From positions 62,001-126,000 of the forward strand of contig JBBSEX010000002.1 of NCBI GenBank assembly GCA_038239345.1: 64,000 nt of DNA, read 5' to 3'. A program made the position numbers and the translations under genes. Within the stretch, counting starts at the first letter, position 1, and every line of letters starts with the position of its first letter. Shown in pieces: positions 26,579 to 35,904 of this stretch. The notes below the pieces were generated by a model. It was not told the DNA's origin and searched no databases. It saw only the letters and a program-made list of their open reading frames with translations. The stretch is from JBBSEX01 sp038239345. GTDB taxonomy: Bacteria > Acidobacteriota > Terriglobia > Bryobacterales > Bryobacteraceae.

Positions 26579-28186
26579 CTAATTTTCCTGAGCGGCCAGC
26601 TTGCGTTCCCGCTGCCAGCGCATTCGTCCCTGGTATTCCGCGTAGAGCGTCGTGAAGCCGGCCCAATAATAGCCGCCCACGAACAGTAACAGGAAGGGGA
26701 CCGCCAGGAAATTGTAGCTTTCGATGGCGAACGCCACCATGCCCAGAAAGTACGTCCCGACCGCCAGTTCGATATAGGGAAGCCAGCCGCTGCGGGCCTT
26801 GTATTGCAGATTTTCAAGCCGTACTTTTTGTCCGCCGATCGCGAATTTCGGAGTGCGCACGAAGCTGGTCTGGATGCCCAGTAACGCTTCGATTACGGCC
26901 CGTGTATTGATCACTGTCAGAGCGACGCCGGCGGCCATCAAAGCGGGCAGGAAGATAAACGCCCGCTTCCAATTCTTCGGGAACAGTTCACGGTGGGCGA
27001 TGACATAAAAGGCGGAAATCGACCAGAAAGAAGCCACAATTAACGGGAAATCCAGCAGTAACATCTGCCACATGCCCATGTAGAAACGCACGATCATCAC
27101 CGGCAGCATTAACGCACTGACAATAATCATCAGCGGATAAGAGATGTTCGGAGTCAGGTGAAAGAAAGCTTCGGCCTTGACGCGCCACGGTAGGTCCGAT
27201 TTCAATATTCTCGGCAGCAGTTTCTTCGCTACTTGCGTCAGTCCCTTGGCCCATCGCGATTGCTGCACCTGAAAACCGTAGGTGTCCACGGGCAGTTCGG
27301 AGAGACACTCGATACTTGGAACGTAGACGAACTGCCAGCCGTTCAACTGCGCCCGGTAGCTAAGATCGGAATCCTCGGTCAGCGTATCGTGTTGCCAACC
27401 GCCGGCATCGTCGATCATGGTGCGGCGCATGATTCCGGCGGTCCCATTGAAATTGAAGAACAGACCCGCGCCATAACGAGCCGCATGCTCCAGAACGAAG
27501 TGTCCATCCAACAGCATTGCTTCCACTTCCGTCAGTACATTGTAATGACGGTTCAGATAACCCCAACGAGTTTGCACGGTGCCGACTTTCGCATCGACAA
27601 AGAAATGGATCGTGCGCCGCAGAAAATCGCGAGGGGGAATAAAATCGGCGTCGAAAATCGCCACGAACTCACCAGTCGCGGTCTTCAATCCCTCATGGAG
27701 CGCACCGGCCTTATAGCCGTGGCGGTTTGTCCGATGATGATATTCAATCGGGATGCCGGCGGCGCGATATTCGCCCACCAGGCGTTCGGTAAATGCGTGG
27801 GTTTCATCGGTGGAATCGTCCAGAACCTGAATCTGCAACAGATGCTTTGGATAATCCATTTTGCTGGTTTCTTCAATCAGCCGCTCCACCACGTATCGTT
27901 CATTGAACAATGGCAGCTGAATGGTAACCAGGGGAAGATTTTCAAACTGCGAAGGCGCCACGGTGGGAAGCTTGTGCTTATGCTTCCAGTAGCCGCGAAT
28001 CATCTCATAGCGGTGCAGACCGTAGACGGAAAGCACGATCAGAACGGCGAAATAGGGGCCCATCAGCAGCCAATCGAACCAATCCAGCCTATGTATGCCG
28101 GCGAACGTATCGTCGAACAGGGAATCGATCAGCCGATTGTTCGGGGCGATACTAAGGAACGCGGCGAAAATTGGGGAAGCCCACAT
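26579..28186 (-). CDS. Membrane family 2 glycosyltransferase (processive, cellulose-synthase-like)
   Basis: A 535-residue inner membrane enzyme. One helix lies at about residues 40-60, followed by a cytoplasmic GT-A domain with LPLFNERYVVERLI, QVLDDSTDET, the DxD motif in FDADFIPP, the base motif TEDSDLSYRAQL, and QQSRWAKG, the QxxRW signature of processive beta-glycan synthases. Four or more helices follow (from about 330). It resembles cellulose or glucomannan synthase-like bacterial GT2 proteins. Being next to ugd it may build a uronic-acid- or hexose-containing polysaccharide. It is divergent from the mannosyltransferase-like gene with 43 bases between starts. Confidence 0.9.
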   Translation of the reverse strand: MWASPIFAAFLSIAPNNRLIDSLFDDTFAGIHRLDWFDWLLMGPYFAVLIVLSVYGLHRYEMIRGYWKHKHKLPTVAPSQFENLPLVTIQLPLFNERYVVERLIEETSKMDYPKHLLQIQVLDDSTDETHAFTERLVGEYRAAGIPIEYHHRTNRHGYKAGALHEGLKTATGEFVAIFDADFIPPRDFLRRTIHFFVDAKVGTVQTRWGYLNRHYNVLTEVEAMLLDGHFVLEHAARYGAGLFFNFNGTAGIMRRTMIDDAGGWQHDTLTEDSDLSYRAQLNGWQFVYVPSIECLSELPVDTYGFQVQQSRWAKGLTQVAKKLLPRILKSDLPWRVKAEAFFHLTPNISYPLMIIVSALMLPVMIVRFYMGMWQMLLLDFPLIVASFWSISAFYVIAHRELFPKNWKRAFIFLPALMAAGVALTVINTRAVIEALLGIQTSFVRTPKFAIGGQKVRLENLQYKARSGWLPYIELAVGTYFLGMVAFAIESYNFLAVPFLLLFVGGYYWAGFTTLYAEYQGRMRWQRERKLAAQEN

Positions 28187-28229
28187 AATGTCTCGGTCTG
28201 AAGAACCTTAGTCTATCTCACTCTCACTA

Positions 28230-29549
28230 ATGACAACCGGCGCGGCATTTTGGTTTCTAACTGCAACAATCGGAGAGTTTTGGTGTCTCCGGCTGCTGGC
28301 CACCCAACGTGGCGGCTTGCAAGATCATGTACCGGAAACCATCGCATACCTAATCGCCGCCTCAATATTTTACCTGATTTCTACTTACTTGATCCTGAAA
28401 GTTCGTTCAGGCCCCGGGGTACGTTGGTTTATTCTGGGATCCGCTCTAGTCTTCCGAATCACGGTTTGGCCGGTTGCACCCGCCTTCTCCGACGACGTCT
28501 ATCGCTATCGCTGGGAAGGTAAATTACAAACTGCGGGTGGGAATCCTTATCAAGCTGCGCCGAACGATCCGCGCTGGCAGCCGCTGCGTGACGAGACATT
28601 TCCGAAAGTCGTCAATCCCGATTTTCGGGCGGGTTACGGGCCGCTGGAAGAATTGCTGGAGCGCTGGATGTATCGCATCCTCAGCGGAATCTTCCTAGAC
28701 CCAGAGACACAAGCCTTCTGGTTTAAATTTCCCGCAGCCATCTGTGACCTGGGGATCATCGCCGTCCTCTGGGCCCTTTTGGCGGCCCACGGCTTACCCG
28801 TCGAACGAGCGTTGATCTATGCCTGGTCTCCCTTGCCAATCTTCGAATTCTGGACCTCCGGCCACAATGACTCGCTCACCGTCCTGCTGGTGCTAAGCGC
28901 CTTCCTGCTGGGGGCGAAAAAAAGGTGGACCTGGGCCTTCTTCGCTCTTTCGCTTGCAGCCTGCGCCAAAATCTGGCCGCTGATTCTGTTTCCTATTTTC
29001 ATTGGCCGCCGCGAGCGCCGCTGGCAGGCCTTGCTACTGCTTCCCGTCGCCGCCATCGCAAGCTTGCCTTACTGGAGCGACGTCACCCAAAACGTCCGCT
29101 ATGTCAGCGGATTCCTGGGTGGATGGCGCAATAACGACAGCCTTTTCGGCGTCCTGCTGTGGCTCACCGGGACCGCCGATCATGCCAAATATACGGCCGG
29201 CGCGATCGTTTTCGTCACGGCCATCCTGCTCACGCTGCTGCGCCTGCCACGGGAAAAAGCCGCCCTGATTCTGATTGTCGTCACGCTCTTCGTGGCTTCC
29301 AACTGCCACCCCTGGTACCTCACCTGGATCCTGCCCCTGCTGGCGATTTATCCCAAGCCATCGCTGCTGCTGTGGACCGCGCTTGTCCCGCTCAGCTATC
29401 GAGTGCTCGCCCTGTGGTTTGCAATTGGCGAGTGGAACGGATCCACCTCCGCCCGCTGGGCGATCTACATTCCCGTCTTCGCCTGGCTGCTATTTGCCGG
29501 CTGTCGCAAAGTAGCGCTGCGATTGCCTTCTCCCGCGGCGGTGGATTAG
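28230..29549 (+). CDS. Multi-spanning GT87/DUF2029-type glycosyltransferase
   Basis: A 439-residue integral membrane protein with about ten hydrophobic segments. The first periplasmic loop has DDVYRYRWEGKLQ, followed by GGNPYQAAP, a signature of GT-C polyprenyl-phosphate-dependent mannosyl- or glucosyltransferases, with the Asp pair as likely catalytic site. Later segments include SPLPIFEFWTSGHNDSLTVL and NCHPWYLTWILPLLA. It probably transfers a sugar from a lipid-linked donor outside the membrane. Substrate unknown. The ATG has no clear ribosome binding site. rsmB follows by 59 bases. Confidence 0.83.
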   Translation: MTTGAAFWFLTATIGEFWCLRLLATQRGGLQDHVPETIAYLIAASIFYLISTYLILKVRSGPGVRWFILGSALVFRITVWPVAPAFSDDVYRYRWEGKLQTAGGNPYQAAPNDPRWQPLRDETFPKVVNPDFRAGYGPLEELLERWMYRILSGIFLDPETQAFWFKFPAAICDLGIIAVLWALLAAHGLPVERALIYAWSPLPIFEFWTSGHNDSLTVLLVLSAFLLGAKKRWTWAFFALSLAACAKIWPLILFPIFIGRRERRWQALLLLPVAAIASLPYWSDVTQNVRYVSGFLGGWRNNDSLFGVLLWLTGTADHAKYTAGAIVFVTAILLTLLRLPREKAALILIVVTLFVASNCHPWYLTWILPLLAIYPKPSLLLWTALVPLSYRVLALWFAIGEWNGSTSARWAIYIPVFAWLLFAGCRKVALRLPSPAAVD

Positions 29550-29608
29550 GATGAAAGCGTCCCCATGAATCTACTCGTTTGCAGCGCGGCTCCGATCCTA
29601 TAGCTGCG

Positions 29609-30769
29609 ATGATCGCTTCCGCCAGACTTGCCGCGTTCCATATTCTCGAGAAAGTTCTTGACGGTGGCTATGCTTCCGATCTGCTTCATTTGGAATGCAA
29701 AGGCATCGATTCCCGCGATGCCGGACTAGCCTCGGAAATCGTCTTTGGCGTGCTTCGTTACCAGGTCCAGCTGGATCATCTGATCGCCCATTTCGCTGGA
29801 CGCCCGCAGCCGGGCTTAGCCCCCGCCGTTCGTCTGGCGCTGCGCATGGGCATCTATCAACTGCGTTATCTGGATCGCATTCCACCCCATGCCGCCGTCG
29901 GCGAAAGCGTCGAGCTTGTGAAGAACGCCAAAAAAGGCTCGGCATCGGGATTCGTCAATGCCGTCCTGCGCAAAGTAAACCGCGATCCCGTCCAGTGGCC
30001 CGATCGCGCTACCGAACTATCCTGCCCACCGTGGCTGCTGGCCCGTTGGAACGCGCAATACGGGGTTGCGGGCAGTACGCGAATCGCCCAGGAATTTCTC
30101 AAGGCGCCGGAGACTTATGTCCGGATCCCCGCCGGAAGCGTCCACGAACTGGAAGTGGAGCCGACTTCGCTTGCAGGCTGCTATCGCCTGATTTCCGGCG
30201 ATCCAAAGCGCTTCCGGCTGCAGGACATCGGTTCGCAATCGATTGTGCCCCTCCTTGATCTTTCCGCGGGCCAGACCTACCTCGATGTCTGCGCCGCTCC
30301 CGGCAACAAGACAGCGCAGGCGCTGGAAACGCCGATCAAGGCCGTCGCTTGCGATCTGCACTATCACCGCCTGCGGATGTTGGACCGCATGCCCACCAAG
30401 CGCGTGGTTCTGGACGCCACCGCGCCGCTGCCGTTTCGGCAGGCTTTCGATCGAATTCTGGTGGATGCGCCTTGTTCCGGAACCGGGACGCTGGGGCGCA
30501 ACCCGGAGATCAAATGGCGTCTCAACCTTGCCGATATCGCCGATCTCCAGAAGAAGCAGACCGCGATACTGTCCAATGCTTTGCCCCTGCTCGCGCCCGG
30601 GGGGCAGCTAGTGTACTCGACTTGTTCGCTTGAATCCGAGGAAAATCAAGGCGTGGTCGAGCGCGTCTTACACGACAATCCCCAGTTCGCGCAGGTCAAA
30701 GGGTTGGAGCGGATACCGGGTAAAGACCCCGGAGACGGGTTTTATGCCGCTGTGATAAAATTTCGGTAG
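29609..30769 (+). CDS. rsmB: 16S rRNA (cytosine-C5)-methyltransferase, RsmB family
   Basis: About 386 residues. I chose the ATG at 29609 (MIASARLAAFHILEKV), which starts at the NusB-like domain; a TTG at 29579 is also open. The NusB-like RNA-binding domain covers residues 1-130 (EIVFGVLRYQVQLDHLI). The SAM-binding domain has YLDVCAAPGNKTAQ, DAPCSGTGTLGRNPEIKW with one catalytic Cys, and QLVYSTCSLESEEN with the other. It methylates C967 of 16S rRNA with S-adenosylmethionine. rpe follows 10 bases later, a common bacterial arrangement. Confidence 0.95.
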   Translation: MIASARLAAFHILEKVLDGGYASDLLHLECKGIDSRDAGLASEIVFGVLRYQVQLDHLIAHFAGRPQPGLAPAVRLALRMGIYQLRYLDRIPPHAAVGESVELVKNAKKGSASGFVNAVLRKVNRDPVQWPDRATELSCPPWLLARWNAQYGVAGSTRIAQEFLKAPETYVRIPAGSVHELEVEPTSLAGCYRLISGDPKRFRLQDIGSQSIVPLLDLSAGQTYLDVCAAPGNKTAQALETPIKAVACDLHYHRLRMLDRMPTKRVVLDATAPLPFRQAFDRILVDAPCSGTGTLGRNPEIKWRLNLADIADLQKKQTAILSNALPLLAPGGQLVYSTCSLESEENQGVVERVLHDNPQFAQVKGLERIPGKDPGDGFYAAVIKFR

Positions 30770-30779
30770 CCCGCAAACA

Positions 30780-31454
30780 ATGGTTCAGATTCTCCCATCG
30801 ATTCTTAGCGCGGATTTTGCACGTCTCGGCGAGCAAATCGCGTTGATGGAACAGAGCGGCGCCACAATCCTTCACGTCGATGTGATGGATGGACATTTTG
30901 TTCCCAATCTCACTTTGGGTCCACCGGTGGTGGAGTCCATTCGTAAGATTACGAAAATGACGCTGGATCTTCACCTGATGATTACCGATCCGGACAAATA
31001 CGCGCCCATGTTCATTCAAGCCGGAGCCGATCAGGTGCTTGTCCATCGGGAAGCGTGTATCCATCTGGATCGTACCTTGCGGATGATCCAAAGTGAAGGC
31101 GCGCAAGCCGGTGTGGTGATCAACCCGGCTACCCCGGTCTCGACCCTGGATGAAGTCCTCGATATCGTGGATTATGTCCTGGTGATGAGCGTCAACCCTG
31201 GCTTCGGGGGCCAGAAATTTCTTCCCAACTCTCTAAACAAGGTGCGCCAGCTTGTCGCCAAGCGAACGGACCTGGGATTGCATTTCGCCATTGAAATCGA
31301 TGGTGGCGTAACGATCGAAAACCTGCAGGATGTTGTCCGGGCCGGTGTAGACCGGGTCGTGGCGGGGTCGACGATCTTTCACAGTGTGGATCCGGCGGCA
31401 ACACTGCGCCAGATGCAACAGCTCGCCAGCGAGGCGGCTGCGATTCGTGTGTAG
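30780..31454 (+). CDS. rpe: Ribulose-phosphate 3-epimerase
   Basis: A 224-residue TIM-barrel enzyme that interconverts ribulose-5-phosphate and xylulose-5-phosphate in the pentose phosphate pathway. Motifs are ILPSILSADFARL, the metal His/Asp in HVDVMDGHFVPN, HLMI, VLVMSVNPGFGGQKF and the C-terminal EIDGGV with the second catalytic Asp, then VAGSTIF for phosphate binding. Length is normal. It follows rsmB closely and likely shares its transcript. Confidence 0.97.
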   Translation: MVQILPSILSADFARLGEQIALMEQSGATILHVDVMDGHFVPNLTLGPPVVESIRKITKMTLDLHLMITDPDKYAPMFIQAGADQVLVHREACIHLDRTLRMIQSEGAQAGVVINPATPVSTLDEVLDIVDYVLVMSVNPGFGGQKFLPNSLNKVRQLVAKRTDLGLHFAIEIDGGVTIENLQDVVRAGVDRVVAGSTIFHSVDPAATLRQMQQLASEAAAIRV

Positions 31455-31494
31455 GAGGTAGGAGACGGTCCGAAAGGCACTCTCCAATTTACGT

Positions 31495-32778
31495 ATGGTT
31501 CGTTCTCATCTAATTTCTAAGTTTACATTCGTTACCGCGGCTTGCGCGCTGCTCTTGGCGGGCGGTTGCCGGCACAAGAAGTACGAAAACCCCATTTCCA
31601 AAGATACCCAGCAGCCGGATAAGGTTCTTTTCGACAAATCGGTGAAGGATATTGAGCGTGGGCGTTATGAAATCGCCCGCATCACGCTGAACACACTGAT
31701 TAATACCTACGACGCCAGCGAATTTCTAGCGAAAGCCAAGCTGGCCATCGCCGATAGCTGGTATCGCGAAGGCGGATCCCATGGTTGGGCCCAGGCCGAA
31801 GCGGAATACAAGGATTTCATCCTGTTTTATCCCACGCTGGAAGAATCGGCGGAAGCGCAGGAACGCGTCTGCCTGATCCACTTCAAGCAAATGGAAAAGG
31901 CCGATCGCGATCCGCAACATGCCAGCCGCGCCGAGACGGAGTGCCGCCAACTGCTGGTGCAATTCCCGAACAGTAAGTACGCCGTCACCGCCGAGCAGCG
32001 TCTGCGGGAAATTCAGGAAGTGTTGGCCGAATCGGAAATGCGCGTAGGAACGTTTTATCATTCCAAGGGCAGCAATCCGGCGGCGGCAAATCGCTTCAGC
32101 TACCTGGTAAATCAATATCCGCTGTATAGTGGCGCCGACGACGCGTTGTGGCAGCAAGCCGATTCCTACAATCGGATGGGTCCGCGTTTCCGCCAGAAGG
32201 CCGGCGATTCCTATGCGAAAATTGTGCGCGATTATCCTCTTAGCGGGTACGCCGACAACGCCCGTAAGAAGCTAAAGGAATTAGAAATGGCGGTACCGGA
32301 AGCCGATCCCGTGGCCGAAGCGCGGATGAAGTATGAAATGGAGAATCGCACCAAGGCGGGATTGCTGCATCCGGTGATGACGATGATCACCCACGGCCCC
32401 GATGTCCATACGGCCGCGAAATCCGGGACGCCACAGATGGCCAACGCCCAGCCGCCGATTCCCGAGAGCGTGCCGATTCCGGTATCGGCGACCGGCGTAG
32501 GGAATACCGATGTCACGGCGGGACCGGTGACGGGCGCCAATAGCGTGATCGATAGCAAGCCGGATGCCCGCCAAAATCCGCCAACGGCAGCGGCGGCAGC
32601 AGTCGAACCGGCGCCAGCGCAACCTCTTCCGACCAATCAACAGGGCCAGCAGCGGAAGAAGAAGAAAGTGAAAACACCACCGGTCGAGACTCCGGCGACA
32701 GCTCCGGCAACGACTTCGACAACCCTGGCGGCTCCAACCGACGTGCCGGCGACGCCTCCCGCCCCGCCCAATAAATAG
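31495..32778 (+). CDS. BamD-like outer membrane assembly lipoprotein
   Basis: A 427-residue protein with a lipoprotein signal (lipobox LLAGGC; Cys around residue 25). Residues 40-270 carry TPR-type helical repeats (ARITLNTLINTYDASEFLAKA and YPTLEESAEAQERVCLIHF) with the ILxxxP-type spacing of BamD/ComL, which joins the beta-barrel assembly machine at the outer membrane. The last 130 residues are Pro/Ala/Thr-rich low complexity with a basic patch (QRKKKKVKTPP), so the tail is probably disordered. The tail is longer than in E. coli BamD (245 residues). A hairpin follows the stop. Confidence 0.85.
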   Translation: MVRSHLISKFTFVTAACALLLAGGCRHKKYENPISKDTQQPDKVLFDKSVKDIERGRYEIARITLNTLINTYDASEFLAKAKLAIADSWYREGGSHGWAQAEAEYKDFILFYPTLEESAEAQERVCLIHFKQMEKADRDPQHASRAETECRQLLVQFPNSKYAVTAEQRLREIQEVLAESEMRVGTFYHSKGSNPAAANRFSYLVNQYPLYSGADDALWQQADSYNRMGPRFRQKAGDSYAKIVRDYPLSGYADNARKKLKELEMAVPEADPVAEARMKYEMENRTKAGLLHPVMTMITHGPDVHTAAKSGTPQMANAQPPIPESVPIPVSATGVGNTDVTAGPVTGANSVIDSKPDARQNPPTAAAAAVEPAPAQPLPTNQQGQQRKKKKVKTPPVETPATAPATTSTTLAAPTDVPATPPAPPNK

Positions 32779-32782
32779 CCAG

Positions 32783-32819
32783 ATGCATACTGGTGCGGAG
32801 CGATCCCGCCAGTATGTAT
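32783..32819. terminator. Inverted repeat between convergent genes, possible bidirectional terminator
   Basis: CATACTGG at 32786-32793 pairs with CCAGTATG at 32809-32816, and the arms extend outward with one mismatch. The loop contains a further GCGG/CCGC match. It lies between the BamD-like gene and the opposing EVE gene. No long T run follows, so it may act with Rho or only stabilise transcript ends. Confidence 0.45.
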
Positions 32820-32851
32820 CCTCGATTATCGGGATGCCGGCGCTGGCATTT

Positions 32852-33256
32852 TCAAATCTTCGGATAGCGTTTTTTCATCCACTCGACAAACGATTCCGGC
32901 GCAGCCATGGTGGAAAGACGGCTTTGCCGCACCAGCGCCCAATCGTCGAACAGGCGCGATTCATTGATCTCAACCAGCGTCACAGGCGGATCGATTCGCA
33001 TTAAATATTCTAAATCGATAACTGCAAGTTTGGGGTTTTTTCGGTCTGGCCGGGGCTCGGAGGTTACTTTCGCCAACCCCACAATGCCGGGCTTGGTCAT
33101 ACTGTGATAAATAAAAACCCGGTCGTGGGGCCGCATGGCATTGATCGCCCGCACCGCCTGGGCATTGCTCACGCCGTCCCAGGTGGTCTGTTTCTCGTTT
33201 ACTAATTGATCGATGGAATAAGTCTCGGGATCTGTCTTGGCGAGGAAATAATTCAC
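32852..33256 (-). CDS. EVE domain protein
   Basis: A 134-residue PUA-like EVE protein. I chose the GTG at 33256 (NYFLAKTDPETYSIDQL follows) because GGAAGGAG lies just upstream; the longer open frame would add nine residues with no match. Family features include TTWDGVSNAQAVRAINAM, DRVFIYHSMTKPGIVGLAKV and the C-terminal LSTMAAPESFVEWM. EVE proteins of this short type bind modified bases or RNA; the aromatic cage cannot be assigned by eye. Some cluster with nucleic-acid modification or defence genes, but none is next to it here. Confidence 0.92.
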   Translation of the reverse strand: MNYFLAKTDPETYSIDQLVNEKQTTWDGVSNAQAVRAINAMRPHDRVFIYHSMTKPGIVGLAKVTSEPRPDRKNPKLAVIDLEYLMRIDPPVTLVEINESRLFDDWALVRQSRLSTMAAPESFVEWMKKRYPKI

Positions 33257-33472
33257 TGCAGTCTCCTTCCACGAAAGGTACAAGCGTCACCAAAATCGTC
33301 GTCGAGTTCTAGTACAGCGGTAATCTCGACACCCGCAAAGAACTCCTGCATCATCAATAATAGCAGCAGCTTCGCGATGGTCGGCGCGCTGAAACGGTGT
33401 ACAATTAGAGGGCTTGGAGCTCGATTGGTTGGCGTGGGATCGAAGCATATCCCGGGTGTATAAGGAGCGTCG

Positions 33473-34132
33473 GTGGTGGGCAATTCTGGTTTTTTCAAAT
33501 ATCTGGTGACGGGCGCGAGTCTTCTCTTGGGCGGAATGCTGTGCCTTTCACCGCTCGCCGCGCAAAAGGTTCAAAAAGGCGGCAGCGAACCGTCGAAGTC
33601 CGACAATAAACCTACGCCTCCCACGCCTTCGGCAGACCCGGCGGCATCGGCGGTCGACCCCCATACCTACGTGATCGGGCCGGAAGATCTGCTGTTTATT
33701 CGTGTCTGGCGCGAGCCGGACGTCACCGGACCCGTTTCCGTCAGGCCGGACGGCAAAATCACGCTGGCCCTGGTGGGCGAACTGCAAGCCGGTGGTTTAA
33801 CCGCCGAACAACTGCAAGCCAAGGTGAAAGACAGCCTCGGGAAGTACTTCAACAATCCCGATGTCACGGTATCGGTGAGCCAGGTGAACAGCAAGAAGTT
33901 CTATATCGACGGGGAAGTCGGCAGACCCGGGCCTTATCCACTCTCGGTGCCGACCAAGGTCCTCGAAGCCCTCAGCCAGGCCGGCGGCTTCCGCGACTTC
34001 GCCAATCCGAAGAAGATCGTGATTTTACGCAAGGGCGAGCGCTTAAAGTTCAATTACAAGGAAGTGGTGAAGGGCAAGAGTCAGGAAGAAAATGTTTTCC
34101 TGGAACCTGGCGACCACATCATCGTTCCGTAG
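33473..34132 (+). CDS. Wza/KpsD-like polysaccharide export protein
   Basis: A 219-residue exported protein of the OMA family. It starts at GTG 33473 (a second GTG follows at once) with AAGGAG at 33462-33467. After the signal peptide and a Pro/Ser linker, the poly_export domain begins at YVIGPEDLLFIRVWREPDVTGPV-like sequence, with the SLBB-like part containing KFYIDGEVGRPGPYPL and ALSQAGGFRDFANPKKIVILR. It forms or gates the outer membrane channel for exopolysaccharide. No lipobox Cys is seen. It is first in the wza-wzz-cpsD order; the next gene is 32 bases away. Confidence 0.9.
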   Translation: MVGNSGFFKYLVTGASLLLGGMLCLSPLAAQKVQKGGSEPSKSDNKPTPPTPSADPAASAVDPHTYVIGPEDLLFIRVWREPDVTGPVSVRPDGKITLALVGELQAGGLTAEQLQAKVKDSLGKYFNNPDVTVSVSQVNSKKFYIDGEVGRPGPYPLSVPTKVLEALSQAGGFRDFANPKKIVILRKGERLKFNYKEVVKGKSQEENVFLEPGDHIIVP

Positions 34133-34164
34133 CTATTTTTCGTATGTAAGGGAGAGAGATCGAA

Positions 34165-35859
34165 ATGCAGCCCCAGGATAATTTCAGCGTCCCGAGAAGG
34201 GCGCTTGATGTCGAGGATTACATCGACATTGTGCGCCGCCATCGGAGTTGGATCTTCGGCCCGACCTTCGCCGCACTGGTGATAGCCGTGGTCACGGCCT
34301 ATCTCTGGCCCGATACGTACGTCTCCCAGGCGACGATCAAAGTAGTACCGCAACAGCTTCCGGAAAACTTCGTTCAATCTACCGTAAACCAGCAGATCTC
34401 CGATCGCATCAATGCCATGGCGCAGAGCATTCTGAGCCGCAGCACGCTGACCACAATCGTTCAGACTTATGGACTGTACCCGCGGGAGCGCAGCCGTCTG
34501 CCGATTGAAGACGTCGTGGAAAAAATGCGCAAAGACATCACGCTCGGCAGTGTGGTTTCCATGGGCGCCATGGGCAATGCCAGTGGACGCCCCGGAACCA
34601 CCGCCTTCCAGATTCAATTCGCTTATGAGAATCGCAACCTGGCCCAGAAAGTCGTCGACAATTTGGCCAGCCGTTTTATCGATTCCAACGCCCGGGAGCG
34701 TTCGGCGATCGGCTTCGGAACGCAGCAGTTTCTGAAAGACCAATGGGATCAATCGAAGCGCGAACTGGATGCTATCGAAACCCGGCTCGCCACCTTCCGC
34801 CAGCAAAATCTGGGGCATCTTCCCGATGAGCGCGAATCCAACTTAGGGCAGTTGTCGGCCCTCCAGGCGCGCATGGGGACCATCAACAATTCGCTCAGCC
34901 GCGTGAATCAGGAAAAACTGTTGCTGGAAACGCAATTGCGCATTTATAAAGATCAGCTCAAGGGCCTGAAAGAGCCCTCCGCCGAGCAGGCCGCGGCACT
35001 GGCCAAAGCCGATCGCAGTGGGACCGATTGGGACGGCGAGGTTCGAACTTTAGAGAACCAGCTGATCGTTCTGCGCGAGCGCTACAAAGACACCCACCCC
35101 GATGTCCTGCGCGCCCAGTCGCTGCTGAACGCCGCCAAGAGAAGCCGCGACCAGGCGGCGAAACAGGTTCTCGACGATACCAAAAAGCAGCAGGATGAGC
35201 AAGCCAAGAAACCGGAGAACGCCCCCGTTCGCTCAACCAACGCGGCCTATGTCCGGGAAGTGCGCGACCTCGATTCGAGCATCAAACAGGTAACTGGACA
35301 GATCGCCGCCAAAGAGCTGGAATCGCAGGAATATCAGCGGGAACTGAAAGACGCCGATAATCGCATGAAAAAGATTCAAGCCGCGGTGGAGACCATTCCG
35401 CTCGGGGAAAAGCAATATTCGGAACTGCAGCGCGATCGCGATCTGGCCAAGGCGAAGTTCAATGAGGACAGCCTTAAATTGGGCAAGTCTGCCGCCGGCC
35501 AGGAAATGGAAAATCGCAAACAGGGCGAAACGCTGGAAATCCTCGATGCCGCCTCCCTGCCGCAAACACCGACCGAACCCAAGCGTCCGATTCTGATTGC
35601 CCTGGGTACCGGCCTCGGATTGCTGATCGGGATTGGCTTTGCCGGCGCGCGGGAGTTGAAAGATACGTCGCTCAAGAATCTGAAGGACGTCAGGGCGTAT
35701 ACGCAGTTGGCGGTACTCGGCAGTATTCCGCTGCTGGAAAACGATTTAGTGGTCCGCCGCCGCCGTCGTCTGGCCTGGCTTGCCTGGTCGGTAGCCTGCG
35801 TCGCCGGCTTGGCGATTATGTCGGGCTCGGTAGTGTATTACTACGCAACAAAGGCCTAG
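34165..35859 (+). CDS. Wzz/GumC-type polysaccharide chain-length determinant
   Basis: A 564-residue inner membrane co-polymerase. The start has GGGAGAGAG nearby (34150-34158). The first helix follows RRHRSWIFGPTFAALVIAVVTAYLW (about residues 23-46) and the second lies near the end (ACVAGLAIMSGSVVYYYATK). Between them is a long periplasmic coiled coil (about 190-460) with the Pro-rich PQTPTEPKRPILIALGTGLGL motif before the last helices. It controls chain length and links the export channel to the kinase encoded next. The C-terminal cytoplasmic kinase domain seen in Wzc is absent and is supplied by the separate downstream gene. Confidence 0.9.
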   Translation: MQPQDNFSVPRRALDVEDYIDIVRRHRSWIFGPTFAALVIAVVTAYLWPDTYVSQATIKVVPQQLPENFVQSTVNQQISDRINAMAQSILSRSTLTTIVQTYGLYPRERSRLPIEDVVEKMRKDITLGSVVSMGAMGNASGRPGTTAFQIQFAYENRNLAQKVVDNLASRFIDSNARERSAIGFGTQQFLKDQWDQSKRELDAIETRLATFRQQNLGHLPDERESNLGQLSALQARMGTINNSLSRVNQEKLLLETQLRIYKDQLKGLKEPSAEQAAALAKADRSGTDWDGEVRTLENQLIVLRERYKDTHPDVLRAQSLLNAAKRSRDQAAKQVLDDTKKQQDEQAKKPENAPVRSTNAAYVREVRDLDSSIKQVTGQIAAKELESQEYQRELKDADNRMKKIQAAVETIPLGEKQYSELQRDRDLAKAKFNEDSLKLGKSAAGQEMENRKQGETLEILDAASLPQTPTEPKRPILIALGTGLGLLIGIGFAGARELKDTSLKNLKDVRAYTQLAVLGSIPLLENDLVVRRRRRLAWLAWSVACVAGLAIMSGSVVYYYATKA

Positions 35860-35904
35860 CGTGAATAGCAAAGTAAAGAACTCACAGCGAGTGAAGGAGT
35901 TGGC

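Noticed and set aside
32852..33283. EVE protein as part of a defence or restriction system
   Set aside because: EVE proteins can associate with restriction genes, but the neighbours here are a BamD-like lipoprotein and an exopolysaccharide exporter, and no nuclease or methyltransferase of that kind is near.
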